The notes under the pieces are model-generated. The model searched no databases. It saw nothing but the letters and a program-made list of their open reading frames with translations, and was not told where the DNA came from. 64,000 nucleotides of DNA from Phoronis australis. Taxonomy: Eukaryota > Phoronida > Phoronidae. Where the stretch lies: positions 470,585 through 534,584 of the forward strand of contig NMRA01000018.1 in NCBI GenBank assembly GCA_002633005.1. Reading direction: 5' to 3'. This document shows, piece after piece, positions 1 to 12,193 of this stretch (its first letter is position 1; each line of letters starts with the position of its first letter). The position numbers were made by a program, and so were the translations under genes.

Positions 1-124
1 CATGCACATTTGAGTAGAAAATTCTGAGCAAACAGATTTCTAGTGTCCAACCTTTATGTTTTCTTATATATATTATTGAATGACGTCATTTGCGATCGAG
101 GAACAGTTAAACCCAAGTGCCTGT

Positions 125-422
125 GTCCGTAACAGTGAAATAAAACAACACGTTTGTTCAAGAACTCGTTGTATTTTTAAGGGTTTTACATCGAAAGTTG
201 ATGATTTCTTGGTGTAAAACGATGCATTCAAGCGATAAATTGACACCAGTAAGCGTGTTGTGAACGACTGAACAGACTGCATTCGAACCGATTACGTCAT
301 TGGTTAATTTCAACACCTCCGTCTGTCGTCTGCTGTAAGTTAAAACAACTGAACTTGTTATTATAGAGTGGAACTACTCGATCTAAATTGATACAAAATT
401 TTTGGGTGGCACTCTCCTTTAA
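125..422. mobile_element. Kolobok-like transposon terminus (copy A, right end)
   Basis: The sequence ends at a TTAA (419-422) preceded by the inverted form of the tip TTAAAGGAGAATGCCACCC. The roughly 300 bp inward match two other termini in the window, the left end at 4848-5155 (inverted) and the split right end at 8765-8988 plus 11714-11805 (same orientation). TTAA target sites and this tip fit the Kolobok superfamily. The body of this copy, if any, lies left of the window or has been lost. Confidence 0.7.
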
Positions 423-1716
423 GAAACTGGAACGGCTAGCCTAAGGATACCTACACGTTTTTTCATAACGTAAAATTGCCGTGAGGACTTGACAGGGGCC
501 TCAGGAATATCACACTCCACTGATTTATCCACATTGTTTTGAAAACGCTTTGCCCAGTCACACATTGTGTGTCATAAAAGAGATAAGCATACCAGCTGCT
601 GACGCAGCAAGTAGAACTACTCTCGTTTATCACATTGGTGTAGACTCACAGTTGAACTGTGGTTTTCTGTAGACCCCATACCGTCCCGAGTTGCACCATA
701 TACCAACTCCGGACGGTCTCTCACGTCGATTAAGCGTTATGTGTAGGGGCCTAAAGGCAATCTTTTAGCCTAGACCTTGCGTTTCGATGATCTAACTTAT
801 AGAATTCTATAGGCTTGGGACAGCAAGCTTATGCTAATCTATATGCTTGTCTGTGGCTATAGGGTCCTTTAGGCGATCTAATGTTGACGTATTTGACACG
901 GAAAGCCAGGGTACATTTTATAGAACTCTCTATATATGAAATTGGTTATTTACGAAAAATCCCGGTAATGCTTGCGTGTACGCAAACCTATGTGAGTCAT
1001 AGAGATTCCCATAAGCACGTCTATAAAGCCTTACAGGCAATCCTATAGTCTTGATGTTTCAATTGCCTAAAGAATTCTACAGACAAGCTTGCCCATAGTT
1101 TTGGTTACGAGAATCCTGTAGGATTGTCTATACGCGTTCCGAAAGGATGCATATAAAAAGTCTCCACAAAAATATCTACGTCAGTTCGCCTGCTCGAGTT
1201 CAAGTGTCACATCTAATCTGGTCATCAATCCTATTGAAAACATCTTGCGCCTGCACTTTACATATTTTAAAAATTGTTAAGTTATGGTTTCGTTGTCATT
1301 TCTGTCGATAAATCAAAAGCTTTAAGCAACATTTGGCCGACTCTATGAGATTTAGTGGATGTAAATGGACACAGGTTGAGTGGACAGGGTGTGTTCATCA
1401 ATAATATTACGAATGGCAGCTATTATGTCACAGCCGAGAGGGAGAACTGTTCGCGAGTTGGCAAGGGGGAGGGGGGCTTTTAGAATGTAAGCAAGCGGTA
1501 TAACGACTCGCGATGGGCAAAAATGTAGTGATAACGGGTGATACTAATTTAGCTTTTAGTAACTTATACTACAAACACTCCTCGAAGTAAGGATTGGAGT
1601 CCCTTAATAGGGCATTTTGAATTCCCTAATCCCACAAGGCGGAGCTTGTGAATCAGCGTTTCAGTCTGTGGTTTCACTTCTATATAAATCAGTAGGTATA
1701 TACATGTAGTACATGT
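423..1716. other. Gene-free stretch
   Basis: No open frame with recognisable content was found on either strand. The sequence is not obviously repetitive, apart from short runs rich in TATAG/CTATA words between about 790 and 1150 that recur loosely on both strands. Confidence 0.5.
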
Positions 1717-2482
1717 CAGTGGCGGGTCTAGGATATCACAAGGGGGGGGGGCAACATTTTGTCCGGCTGTAAGCATTTGCGCAAACTGAACCACGATTGT
1801 AGATGCGCATAGCACCGAAGTGGGGGGACGTCGGGAGGGTGGTTTGCCCCCTCCAGCCCAAGGAATTTTTCTGTTTTACCTCTAAAAATCAAACATTTTC
1901 CTTGATTCCTGAAGTATTATCCAAGACAAGAAAGACAAAAAAAAAACGGAGAACGTGTCGAACAAAAAAGCTGCAAGAACCTGAGACTCGAACTCATGAC
2001 GGGATTGCTTTGGAAATCGTCTTAAGATAAGGTTTGACAAAGAGAGAATTGCGAGTTTCTGGGTGATTCACTAAGGCTTCGATTGAACACATCTTACCAG
2101 CAGCTTCTGTTTTTCATCGTCACTCAGGTTCCATTTTCTTTAAAAATGAAGTAAATTTTTTCTTCATTGCACAGTGGAGCAGACGACGGAAACGGAGTCG
2201 CAATGCGCAGGGCCACTGCCGGTCGCCTGGGATATCGCGGGAGAGCCTATACTTAGCCATAGTTCCGTTACGAATGCGCCGTGTTCCGAATTTGACACTT
2301 GAAATTGGATTTGAGCCCCCCTCCACCCCCGCCCCAACACTAAAACTGCACATATTTAAATATTTTTTTCATCTGTATAATTTTAATTACCGGGGTTAAT
2401 TAATAAACTCAACATTTCCCTGAGCTCTTACTGTTTTATTTTTTTGCGGCAGCCAAGGGGGGGGGGGCTAAATCCGCCTATG
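1717..2482. mobile_element. Non-autonomous hAT-like element with 5 bp target duplication
   Basis: The left tip is CAGTGGCGGGTCTAGGAT and the right tip, read inwards, is CATAGGCGGATTTAG. The element is flanked on both sides by CATGT (1712-1716 and 2483-2487). G-runs just inside both ends match the other three members of the family in this window (8989-11713, 16905-17283, 29960-30115). The open frame at 1803-2030 inside it resembles nothing known, so the element is probably a deletion derivative. Confidence 0.75.
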
Positions 2483-2487
2483 CATGT

Positions 2488-3269
2488 TCATTCCACTTTT
2501 TGCCTGGTGATGAGACATGCAATCTCGAAATATAGCCAGTGTTTTAATCTGTTTGTTATGTCTCTAAGTGTTTTGCTACATAACTGCAGACTTGAAAAAA
2601 GGAAATTGTTTCGACACTACGAGCGACTCTGTAGGCCCTATCAAGCTTTCAAACAAAATATTTAGTCGTGTTTTGAAGGAAGTTTCTACATAAATACACA
2701 CACACATTCGACCGGTAGCCTTGCCTCCCCAACAGTTCGTGGGTTCCTAGTAATGGGTTTCTAATATTAATTTATTCAAATAATAAAAGGAACAAAACCT
2801 TTATTAGCAGTGATCATCTAGTGACCATTAATTTTCCTTACTATATTTTTCAAGTCTGAAGTCATGCTTTCAGACACAAATGGTGCAGGTATATCAGAGA
2901 CACGACATCTTCAGTGTTGACAATAGGCAATGTTCTGACGACACCAGTGTGCCTTTGAGATGGCTGATTGTCTCTTCTTTCATCCATTTAACATCATCTA
3001 TGTACCTAAGCGTGTGGACTCACACGACGTGGACTTGAGTTAGCATCGTGAAGGGAAATCCAGAATGAAATGAACAAAATGGAGTTAAGTTAATCCGTTT
3101 ACTTGCCACTGGCGATCCATTACAGCTGAAATGCTGATTGGGGTGAAACAAAGTTCACACAGTGACCCATGGTTAGTACTGCTTAAGTGCAAAATGGTAG
3201 CATGAACGACACGAGCGAAGTGTTGAAACTCGTATACACATGTACACGCGTGGATGCATGTTGACGTCT
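2488..3269. other. Gene-free stretch
   Basis: Only short unrelated open frames are present, such as 2444-2665, which starts inside the preceding element. No coding or RNA signal was recognised. Confidence 0.45.
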
Positions 3270-3780
3270 AGACGTTCATCTTCCGGTGGTGTATGTCGTA
3301 AACCCCTTACAGAGGCTTCATGAATTTTCACAGACCGTGTTCCTATGAAGCTAACGACGAATGTCGACGACTACCGTTCTACCTCCTAGAGGCAATTTCA
3401 TTTTTGCCTTTGTCTCTGAGACGGATTTTATGAAACTTAACATAAACGTTTCTATGAAGGAAACTGCGACGACACCAACCCAGTTTCAGATGGATTTGAT
3501 CATTTTCCACCGCTATGGCCATTTTGCTATTTTCGTGTCTGTTTTTGGTCGTCTGCTGCCTTATCCACATGCTGCTTGAAGCATCACTTTAAAAGATGGC
3601 TGATGTATTGCGCCCCTATAGTGGGGATTTTAGTTTTCTTTGCATCTACAGCAGTATCTACCTAATTCTTGGATGGATCTTTATGAAAATTGGCGCATGC
3701 GTTTCTATTGAGGAACGTACGACTGGTGTCGGTTTTTGGATGGGTCTACCTCAAGGGCGAAGGTAGCCGTTTTACTGTCA
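3270..3780. repeat. Degenerate tandem repeat, related to 25010-26160
   Basis: The sequence contains diverged units that recur with modules such as 'tttctatgaaggaa', 'gatggatttgat...', 'ctatggccattttgc...gtgtctgtttttgg' and 'ggatctttatgaaaattggc'. The same module order is found at 25010-26160 in ABAT intron 5. Open frames here (3361-3579 plus, 3379-3570 minus) overlap and look like by-products of the repeat rather than genes. Confidence 0.55.
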
Positions 3781-4847
3781 TTTTTGGCTAACCTATAAAA
3801 ACGTTCAAGTTCAAGAAAACTCCCTCCGGTTTTAATCTTAATACTTGTGTCATATCGGAAATGAGTTTCGCAGCCTGCTTCGTTTACATGCACTTCAGAC
3901 TGTTATCGACACCGGAAGCGTTATAAGCTAGGCCGTTATTTGCATTTCTCTAAGCTTTTTTCAGAAATGCCTGAAAGTCGTTGCTTACCGGGTTGCAAGT
4001 AGCATGAGCTCTCAAAGTGTAAATGATTTCCGTTTCACCGATTTTCAGAGGATTAGAGGATCCACCGGGGTTGGCCCGTTCGTGCTAAGAGTGTGTCCTT
4101 ACCCAGTTCACGCTACGGCTAAAACGATGCAAAACCATCGTGGTTGCGGCAAATATGTCTTACAGCCGGATAATGAAAGAGATCATGAAGGCACCAGGTA
4201 TACATGTTATGATGACATGTCATCGGCGTTTCCCTTCTCTGCTACGTCGCCACCTACTAGGACTGCTTATCGAAACGCAAACCGTCGGGAATTTTTGCCA
4301 CTGTTTAACTTTCATTTTGTGAATTTCTGATGATGCAGTTCAAGGTGAATTGAATGAAGGAGAAAACGTAAAAAATGTCAGTGAAAAGGAAGAACAGAGC
4401 TGAAATTCAAAATTTGTTTTTGTCTATAAAATTCATTTAGTGTTCTAAACTGGCGAAAGTTAAGAAAAAAGGTTTACCGTTAAAAATCTTTTTTTCATCC
4501 AGTACACAAAATCCGCTTTTCAAAGAAACTACACCTTAGTAATATGAAAATTCTTAAATAAAGAATCATACACGAATCTCAGGTTTATGACATGGGCAAA
4601 ACCTTTTGGAAATTTCGTAAAAATCCCGAGGTTTGCCGTAAAAACGATATTTTCGTCGAAAACTCGACATGTCTTAACCTTTCAACCGTATGACGCAACT
4701 TTTGTAAAAACACTCTTGGGCAATGTAAAGTAAACCCAGTTAATTTTTGTTAATAATTTCATTTTAACTTAACAATTGTAAATTGAATTTAGCTTTCGTA
4801 AAAAACGTTTAAGTTAGCATCTAATAATATTCTTTGAAGTTGCAGCA
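3781..4847. other. Gene-free stretch
   Basis: This is AT-rich sequence. The 108-aa open frame at 4004-4330 has no recognisable motif and overlaps another frame, so I do not call it a gene. Confidence 0.4.
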
Positions 4848-5145
4848 TTAAAGGAGAATGCCACCCAAAAAACAACCTCTTTTGTTTCAATTTAGATCGA
4901 GTAGTTCCACTCGATAACAGCAAGTTCAGTTATTTTACCTGACACCTGACGGCAGACGGAGGTGTTGAAATTAATCAATGACGTAATCGGTTCGAACGCA
5001 GTCTGTTCAGCCGTTCACAACACGCTTACTGGTGTCAACTTATCGCTTAAATGCATCGTTTTACACCAATAAATCATCAAATTTCAATGTAAAACCCTTA
5101 AAAATATATCGAGTTCATGAACAAACGTGTTGTTTTGCTTCACTG

Positions 5146-5728
5146 TTACGGATTTATAGGTATTTGTAGCCTAGAGAGTTCGGTCAAGGAGTGTAGGGGT
5201 AGGTCAGGCTTGGCGTTGCTTGCTGGCTCAGTGAATGTGGTTTGCGTGTATTTGTGAACATCTTCGGAATGAGAAAAGACTTTTTGCTCGGCTATACCTG
5301 CACTCTTCTTCAAAATGACGGCCCCCTCTTGTATTTGAGCATTGTTGGACAGCAACTGAGAAATCGGCTACGAGTTCAAGTAGCCTTCAAAGAAGCCGGA
5401 ATTGCAAAAAACATTAGTTGGTTGACAGTACTTTTGGGGACACATTGTTGGATTCTGCAGAGAATTTGCTTTCAGAATCTAACGTTGGCTTATGTCGTCC
5501 GTCGGCAGGGAAGTGGGTGGTGGTTTGGGGCTGAAAAGTGCCAATTTTGTGTTTTTGCTTCTCTTTTCTTAGCCCACGTTGCTTTTCAGTAGCAGAGAAA
5601 GGGCCAAAAATGCAAGGGAGAATAAAGTTTCTGTGCTCTTCCGTAAGGCTTGTGATGTGAAATGACTGAAAACTTTTCATTCTTTGCATACCGTTTTCGA
5701 CAGAGTAAAGGAATGGTGACTTTTCCAT
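5146..5728 (-). pseudogene. Transposon-derived coding remnant, same family as 12194-12713
   Basis: Two minus-strand frames (5414-5728 and 5146-5355) translate to stretches that resemble the plus-strand frames at 12194-12713. SPFLYSVEN here matches SPFFHSVEI there, and THFPADGRHKP matches QHFLANGRHKA. Two diverged copies of one reading frame suggest an old transposon-encoded protein. I do not recognise the family. Both copies are broken. Confidence 0.4.
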
Positions 5729-6340
5729 TGACGTGTGCTCTGATAGGAAAACCTCTGCGATAACTGTTCTGTCTCCCCAAAGGAGGCATCACACAACAAA
5801 CAACCATGTCGAGAAGACGTCGTAATTTCCGGAAGTAAAACCAGCAATCACACCAGCGCCGCTGCGAATAGTTGTGGCTTGTGCGTACGATGTACAGAGT
5901 TGGCGGTCCATACAGTAGGTCCACGGGAATTGAATTTGAACCCCCCGCGTTGCACTGAAATGTTGAGTACATTTTGAGACACCCTGTTTACATACTACAA
6001 TAGTGCTTAAAATTCTGGCTTCTTTTCAAGCGGTGGATTTTATTTGATTAATCACAACCATTCTGTCAAATCCATGTATTTAATTTAAGAAAACTCGGAG
6101 AAAATATGCGGGTTTAGTCGTTTGTCTTCAGTGTAATAAAGCATTGAAATTTTAAGTGTTTCATTCGTCAGTGGTTTTTACTAGAACTGCTGAGTTTGAA
6201 AATCTAATATGTAAGTTGTGCAAAAACTCCCTGAAACCTGTTTGTGGCTCGTGAATAACGTAGAAAATAAATCTGAAGCTAAAAAGGCGATCCAGATCCT
6301 CTAAAGGATACTATTGTTTGACGAAGTGTAGAATAATTTA

Positions 6341-6411
6341 GGTAAATAAAACATTAATAATGGATCAACTTGACAAAATGTAGCTGATCCATTATTGTTG
6401 TTTTATTTACC
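6341..6411. repeat. Inverted repeat / hairpin (27 bp arms)
   Basis: The arms at 6341-6367 and 6385-6411 (GGTAAATAAAACATTAATAA... against its inverse) pair with about two mismatches around a 17 nt loop. The surrounding sequence (about 6243-6425) recurs inverted at about 16640-16790, so this is part of a dispersed repeat. Confidence 0.6.
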
Positions 6412-6540
6412 TATTTATATTCTATGGCTCATGAACAAATTCTGTTAATAATGTGATAACGAATTGTTATATGAGAATTAGCATAGTGAACACGTATTTT
6501 GTATTTCTTGAGAATGCACACGTGTCAAAACGGTAATTTT

Positions 6541-6745
6541 TTGAGGTTTTCATACATGGAGGTAGCGAACTCGTACGTTTTAGGGCAGCATCTCTGAGTT
6601 TTTTGTTGTTTTTTTTTGAAGTTTTCATACATGAAGGCAGCGAACTCATACGTTTTAGGGCAGCATCTCTGAGTTTTTTTGTTGTTTTTCTTGAAGTTTT
6701 CATACATGAAGGCAGCGAACTCATACGTTTTAGGGCAGCATTTGA
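6541..6745. repeat. Tandem repeat, about 75 bp unit, three copies
   Basis: Three successive copies share the core CATACATGAAGGCAGCGAAC followed by a shared TCGTACG/TCATACG-TTTTAGGGCAGCAT block and a T-rich spacer. The repeat produces overlapping open frames on both strands, with a recurring AALKRMSSLP in one of them. The frames are repeat artefacts. Confidence 0.8.
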
Positions 6746-7570
6746 GAACAAAGCCAGTGGAACACTGATTAGGGTTCGAGCAATATAACAAGAACACCGA
6801 GATGGCTTAAGGAAAAGATAAATTTATAAACCTAGAATCAAACTACCTCTGGCATAGGATTTGTCCTCATGTGACGTAACCGGACCGTGGGAATATCAGA
6901 AGCCACAACGAACCAGCTGTGCCCTGTTATCAAAGGAGGGTGGACAAACTAACGATATTGATAAGTGGTGTATTAGGCCAAACGTTCTGTAAAATCACTT
7001 GTCTTTCAGGTTTTTGAAAATTTGTATCTCCACTAGCAGGAATTCGCCATTACGTTTGAAAACGAGGTGTTGCGTCCAAACCACAATGATTCACCAATTG
7101 GAAAACGCGCACTTGCATGTTTGCGTTGTTAAAATCAATGAAGACAAGTATATCTGCTGTTGTATCGCGCGTGTACTACATGCCATCTCACATGAACTGG
7201 AATGTGTTATGACACGACTGGTTAAGAACGCCGAGTACGTATTTTTTATCTCATACGCGTTGAATCTGTCGAGGGAAATACGGCCATGTACTGTAATAAT
7301 GTTTTCCGTATTCACCTCCCGCACTACTTCAACAGCGACCTCTGACATGGAAAGTTCAAAAGGTAGGTCAATGTCGACTCGACGTCGATAGCCGGTTCCA
7401 TAATCATTAAAGGAGAATGCCACTCGATTTAATTAGTCTTTTTTACCGTCTTAATCGGTCTATATCCACATCGCCACTTATACGGTCGACTTCACCTTGC
7501 CGAGAGGTGTCGCGTTAACCTGTGAGGAAGGTGAGAAACGACGCAGCGACGTCAGTGGTTCGTCAGCAGA

Positions 7571-7990
7571 GTGAATGCCGCTGTATTGCGGTGCATCGTT
7601 CCCGCTTGTCCGAACTATGAAGCTGGGAAGAAAGCAGGTATAACGTTTTTTCGACTTCCTCGAAAGCCCGAAATGCTTAGGAAGTGGCTCGCGGTAGTGA
7701 AGAATGAAAGGTACTCTGTTAATAGCAAGTATGAGGCCGTGAAACATCTCCGCGTCTGTGGCCGGCATTTCGTCGACAGTGATTTCTCTGACGAATTCCG
7801 CTTACCAAAGAACTATCCATACGTACCGTTGCCTGTGCATGTTCACGGCGCCTCTCTAGTATTTCTTGATTACTATATTCCGGTTCTAACTGATAGCCTG
7901 TGGAACCTAACGATCCGACCCGTGAAGTCTTCGTCGGATGAGCTCTTGACTAAGTCGGGATTGGCCGGCGCCGGGCGTGTTGTCATGTAG
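7571..7990 (+). CDS. THAP-domain protein, Kolobok-like transposase N-terminus (partial)
   Basis: The translation shows a THAP-type zinc finger near its start: CIVPAC (C-x4-C), FFRLP, a W in RKWL, and CGRHF (C-x2-H) followed by DSDF. This C2CH spacing is the signature of THAP domains, which bind DNA and occur in Kolobok and P-element transposases as well as in host proteins. The frame opens on a GTG with no in-frame ATG at that point, so a preceding exon or a lost start is likely. The region after about residue 80 is not recognisable and may be intronic. It sits about 165 bp inside a TTAA-AGGAGAATGCC tip at 7407, which supports a transposon origin rather than a host THAP gene. Confidence 0.7.
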   Translation: MNAAVLRCIVPACPNYEAGKKAGITFFRLPRKPEMLRKWLAVVKNERYSVNSKYEAVKHLRVCGRHFVDSDFSDEFRLPKNYPYVPLPVHVHGASLVFLDYYIPVLTDSLWNLTIRPVKSSSDELLTKSGLAGAGRVVM

Positions 7991-8988
7991 ACATATATTA
8001 TTCTGCGTTCTGTTTCAAAATGATTTATTCTCATCCTAACCAATGCTAATATGAAACTGAAACAAATTCTGTCTCATTAGACACAATTTGTAATGAGGTT
8101 TGCAGTATTCGTGAGAGCAAATGTTGAGAAGCCAGCAATGAATAAACCACTGCGTTACGGGCTCTCGATGCCGACAACAAAGGTAACTGACCGGGCACCG
8201 AGGCCGTGTGAGCTCATATTAATTCAGTGTTTGCTGACAGAAAGCTGTTTTGAAACAGTTACTCGATTTATATGCTATGGTCACACGTTAGGGAAATCTT
8301 TATTCAGAAATACAAATACATTATTCAAATCATTGTCAATGTGCAACCTTTGCCTTGGCGGTCTGTGGAAGGGGAACCCGACTTCGCGGCCCCCGACAAG
8401 TAAGTAGATTTTCAGTTTCGTGGATAATTCACATAATTACGTGCACATTATTTTTTTGGCTCACTATTGTATTATTTTCGTGACTGGAGGTTTAGTTTCC
8501 AACTCAAGCTGGTTTATGTTAGTACCAGTCCCGGCGGCTGAGACAGGCCTGGTCGGGTTCCGAGCCACTGGCCGGGATGACAAGCGTTTTGTGTGTTTGC
8601 AACTCAAAAATCACAAGTATAAACAACACAGATCTAGGTTCTCCTGTCTGTATTTCACGAAAGAATACTTCGAATTTATCTCCGAATAGACCCCAAAATC
8701 CTGCTACGGGCCTTGGTAAATTGGGCTGCCGAACTTTGTAGGCTACGGTGTATCCAAATACCAATAAATCCGTAACAGCGAAATGACACAACACGTTTTT
8801 ATAAGAACTCGGTGTATTTTTAAGGGTTTTACATCGAAGTTTGATGATTTATTGGTGTTAAACGATGAATTCCAGCGATAAGTGGACACCAATAACCAGT
8901 GTTGTGAACTGCTGAACAGACTGCGTGTGAAACCAATGACGTCATTGGATAATTTCAACACCTCCGTCTGCCGTCAGGTGTCAGGTAA

Positions 8989-11713
8989 CAGTGGCGGATC
9001 TACAGGGGGGTTCAGGGGGTTTAAACCCCCCCTCGGGCCAGGACCCAAAAATTAGAGAAAAAAAACGTCTCCAGCAAAACAAAAACGGCACCGTCAGCGT
9101 GTGTAAACCCCAAGTAAACCAACTTGGAAAAAAACGAGGGGGGTTCACTTTAAAAATATTTTTTGCATTGTGAATTGCTGTTATGAAAATCAACGCGTTT
9201 CGAGTCTTCGTGGCTCGTCGGCAAAACCCCGGAGATCAACTGTGCGCGCGCTTCCGACGACACTTCTGAAGTAACCAAGCATTTTAGATGGATCCACCGC
9301 TGAAAGAGCAGCTCTATAGCCGATTTCTTTAGGTAACTGGTTTCTTTACTCTAAGATATGTTTTGATTTGATTGGAGGAAATACTGTGGTGCCGCAATCC
9401 TGACATTCAGGCGAATTGACGAGCAACTTTTTTACCTCATCTGTCATGCCATGTCATCCTATTACACCCCACACGTTTGTATCTCGAATTTGACTGATGT
9501 ATAGTAAAGTTGTCTTGCGCGATATCATATAGTGTGCATGTACATGTAATACTTGAAAAAAAAACTCGTTTTCCGAAGAATTGCTATTGTGGCCTGCGCC
9601 GTGGTCTGGTCGCGAGTCTGTTTGAAGATGCACTCTAACAAGTTATGTATATACATGTACAAGGAATGACCAAGGTGGCACTCACATTGACAAAGTGACC
9701 GCATTCGCGAACAGTGTACAGTACCAGAAATTGCGGGGAGGCTGTATTTTCACAACAAAGTCTTGCGGGAGTCGTGCGATGTTCAACGGGCCTCCTAAGG
9801 AGTCCTAGTGCCGACCTCAACACCTACCGTCTTTCTACATGCAGTAAGCACCACTGCCGTTTTCTATACTGGGAATTTCTGCAGAAAGGCCCACCCGAAG
9901 AAACGCCCATGCCCATCGGCATTTATTTGATGTTAGTACTTCAGGTTTCAAGCGTTCAGACATTGGGACGTTTATTTCGAAAATTGCAAGAGATGGAAAT
10001 GGGTCCTGGGATACATCGTCAAGGTTTGAAGTATTCCATGATGAACGGATTAGTTGCGCACGCTGTAAGTCTTTTGAATGGACTTGGTTATCTCAGGGGG
10101 CTTAGTGCCAACTGAGCTGCGAAACGAGATGTTGACAATGTAGACGCGTACAAGCTCATTGACACAGCAGTTGACGAAGTGCAAGCGTTGGGAACAAACG
10201 TCGAAGACGTCTGGGTAGAATGGTTCCAAGAGCAGCAAACCATTGGATCCGATGTACAGATTCCTCGGCAGTCTAGACAACAGAAAGACAGGACCAACGT
10301 TCCCGGAGAAACACCCAGGTAATAAGTTATAATCATACACAGTTTGTAATAATGTCGGTTTTTTATGCTTGTGCACAATGAAAACGAAATAGAAATTATT
10401 TTTGGACATGCCAAATTTACCCAGTACAGCAGAGGGTCTACGAGAGCACAGAAACTGATTCTGGCTTGTATTTCCACTTGAGTCTATCTGCTTCATATCT
10501 AAAATCTTATTTCACGTAGTGCGTAGTTAAATCTGCACTCAATACTTGCTTCTTCCAGTGAGTACTACAGAACGGTGCAAAAACCCTTCCTAGACAACCT
10601 CTCGCAGCAGTTGACCCGCAGATGTATGAACTACACGTATGAGCATCCGCTGGGAATTAAAAAGTGTCTAGAGAGAAGTTTTCAATTCAAAATTTTTTGC
10701 AAAGTACGCTTTAGGTCTCGCGACGGACCAGGCCAGCTTGATTTGTGTAGATATCGAGCTTCAGTGTACTTCTGGTCCCTCGGCGAACTAGACTTGTGAT
10801 GTTTTTTATCAAAGTGTGCTTTGTAAAACTATTTATCTCAGCCAGTACTGTTTGGTCCCGCGACAGATCGACTATTTCATAGGGATAACAACCACAGGTG
10901 TACTTTTGTCCTCGTGACGGACCAGGCCAGAGTTTTTGTGTACTCTCAGTGTACATCTGGTCCGTTTGCGAACTGCTCCTGTGTATCTTTCACCACGGTG
11001 TAGGCCTACAGAGTGTTTTGGTTTCGTGAAACTGTTTTCAGATGATTTGTTTCCTGATACATTTGACGTGTTTCAATTCTTGTCAACGTGATTCAGCTTA
11101 ATAAAGTGATACTTAATTGTTTTTGTCGCTTTTAATAACAGACTATGAGCTGAGAGCACCATCGTTCGCCAGTTTTTCTCGTAACGAGACAGAACACATG
11201 TTTGTTTCCGGACTAACAGTACAGGTCTTCGTTCTTAAACAGCTTGAGGCTGTTGCGATCATCTGATATTCAAGTTTTTACGCCCCGTCGGTGCTCCTTA
11301 TGCTCTTGAATATTTGGTTGTTGTCTAAGCCCCTGTATACACATCACACTTTTTCGTATGCTAAAAAGGTGCGTGTAAGCAGATGTTCCAACAAAAAATT
11401 CTACTGGTGGTGTGACTCATATCCAGATGTGCACAAATATGGTTTCACGAAACTTATGAGCCAAGTTCATGTGACGAAATCGAGAAGGGCTTTTAATTAT
11501 CTTAAGAAAAACTCCAGGAACATGTTAAGTGCCAGAAACGTACCAGGTTACATGGAAATTTCACTGTTTGGCTACAAAAATAAAAAGTTATCTTACACCG
11601 GATGGGGGGTTACCCCCCTCCCGACCTCCCTCCCCGCTCGGCGCCACGCGCCTCGGATTCGACCTTTGCGAGAATCCTAAACCCCCCTTACTGAAAACGT
11701 AGATCCGCCACTG
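8989..11713 (+). mobile_element. hAT transposon (2.7 kb) with 5 bp target duplication
   Basis: The tips CAGTGGCGGATCTAC and their inverse (ending at 11713) are flanked by GGTAA on both sides (8984-8988, 11714-11718). G/C-runs adjoin both tips. The element interrupts the right TIR of the Kolobok-like element. It carries two exons of a hAT-type transposase (10116-10318, 10559-10636). It appears to lack most of the transposase, so it is likely a decayed copy. Confidence 0.8.
10116..10636 (+). pseudogene. hAT transposase fragment (two exons)
   Basis: Exon 10116-10318 translates to a stretch rich in acidic and hydrophobic residues (AYKLIDTAVDEVQALG) and ends on a GTAATA donor. The next block starts after a CAG acceptor at 10559 and continues in phase with SEYYRTVQKPFLDNLSQQL. 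The EYYR-x(4)-PFLD-x(3)-QL pattern is typical of hAT transposases of the type found in ZMYM1-like and THAP-linked elements. The upstream frame is closed by a TGA immediately before 10116. The catalytic DDE parts and the C-terminal dimerisation domain were not found. Confidence 0.6.
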
Positions 11714-11805
11714 GGTAACACAACCGAACGCGTCGTTATCGAGTAGAACTACTCGATCTAAATTGATACAAAATAGGTTGTTTTTTGGGTGGCATTCTCC
11801 TTTAA

Positions 11806-12193
11806 AAGTAATTAGTGATGTGTGCCAATTTTCAAACTTGCTTTAATCTCTTGACGACTGACAATGGTAACAGAGCATTCTCTCATATTAAAGGTTTATA
11901 GGAGCAAGTCGTAGTCAGTATCCGTATAAACAGACCAAAACCGGGTTAGTATACTTTCAACAAGCAATTGGAACATGCACCATTCCATGTATTTCAGTAT
12001 ATAAAAACAATAAAATAATTGTTTTAGGAAATCGTATATTTACCAACGAAATCAATAAGGTTTTTGGGAATTACACAAAGAAAGCAGTATTGTCGTTAGG
12101 TTCCCAAGACAACGATTCGACAGCTGAAGCAGACAACAAACGTTCACTTTAGCGACTATAGTCAGACCTTAGGAGGCACTGGCTTTTCTTCAT
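11806..12193. other. Gene-free stretch
   Basis: This is AT-rich sequence between the Kolobok-like element and the coding remnant. Nothing was recognised in it. Confidence 0.4.

Larger units (their letters stand above)
4848..11805. mobile_element. Kolobok-like DNA transposon with long TIRs, interrupted by a hAT
   Basis: The left end is TTAA at 4848-4851 followed by AGGAGAATGCCACCC. The right end is the inverse, closing on TTAA at 11802-11805. About 300 bp at the left (4848-5155) are the inverted match of the right end, which is split into 8765-8988 and 11714-11805 by an inserted hAT (8989-11713). Without the hAT the element is about 4.2 kb, normal for Kolobok. It contains a THAP-domain coding region (7571-7990), a tandem repeat (6541-6745) and a hairpin (6341-6411). 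A second tip-like TTAAAGGAGAATGCCACTC at 7407 could instead mark the left end of a shorter nested relative. The DDE part of the transposase was not recognised, so autonomy is doubtful. Confidence 0.65.

Noticed and set aside
1965-2010. A box B-like GTTCGAGTC on the minus strand, suggesting a tRNA or SINE
   Set aside because: No box A, acceptor stem or cloverleaf could be found around it. It lies inside the 1717-2482 element.
3361-3579. Overlapping open frames on both strands
   Set aside because: They fall in a degenerate tandem repeat and have no protein-like motif.
6467-6797. Minus-strand frames with a repeated AALKRMSSLP peptide
   Set aside because: The peptide repeat follows from the 75 bp DNA repeat, is present in two frames at once, and has no known counterpart.
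10050-10496. 148-aa minus-strand frame
   Set aside because: It is antisense to the hAT transposase exons, whose splice phases and motifs are much better supported.
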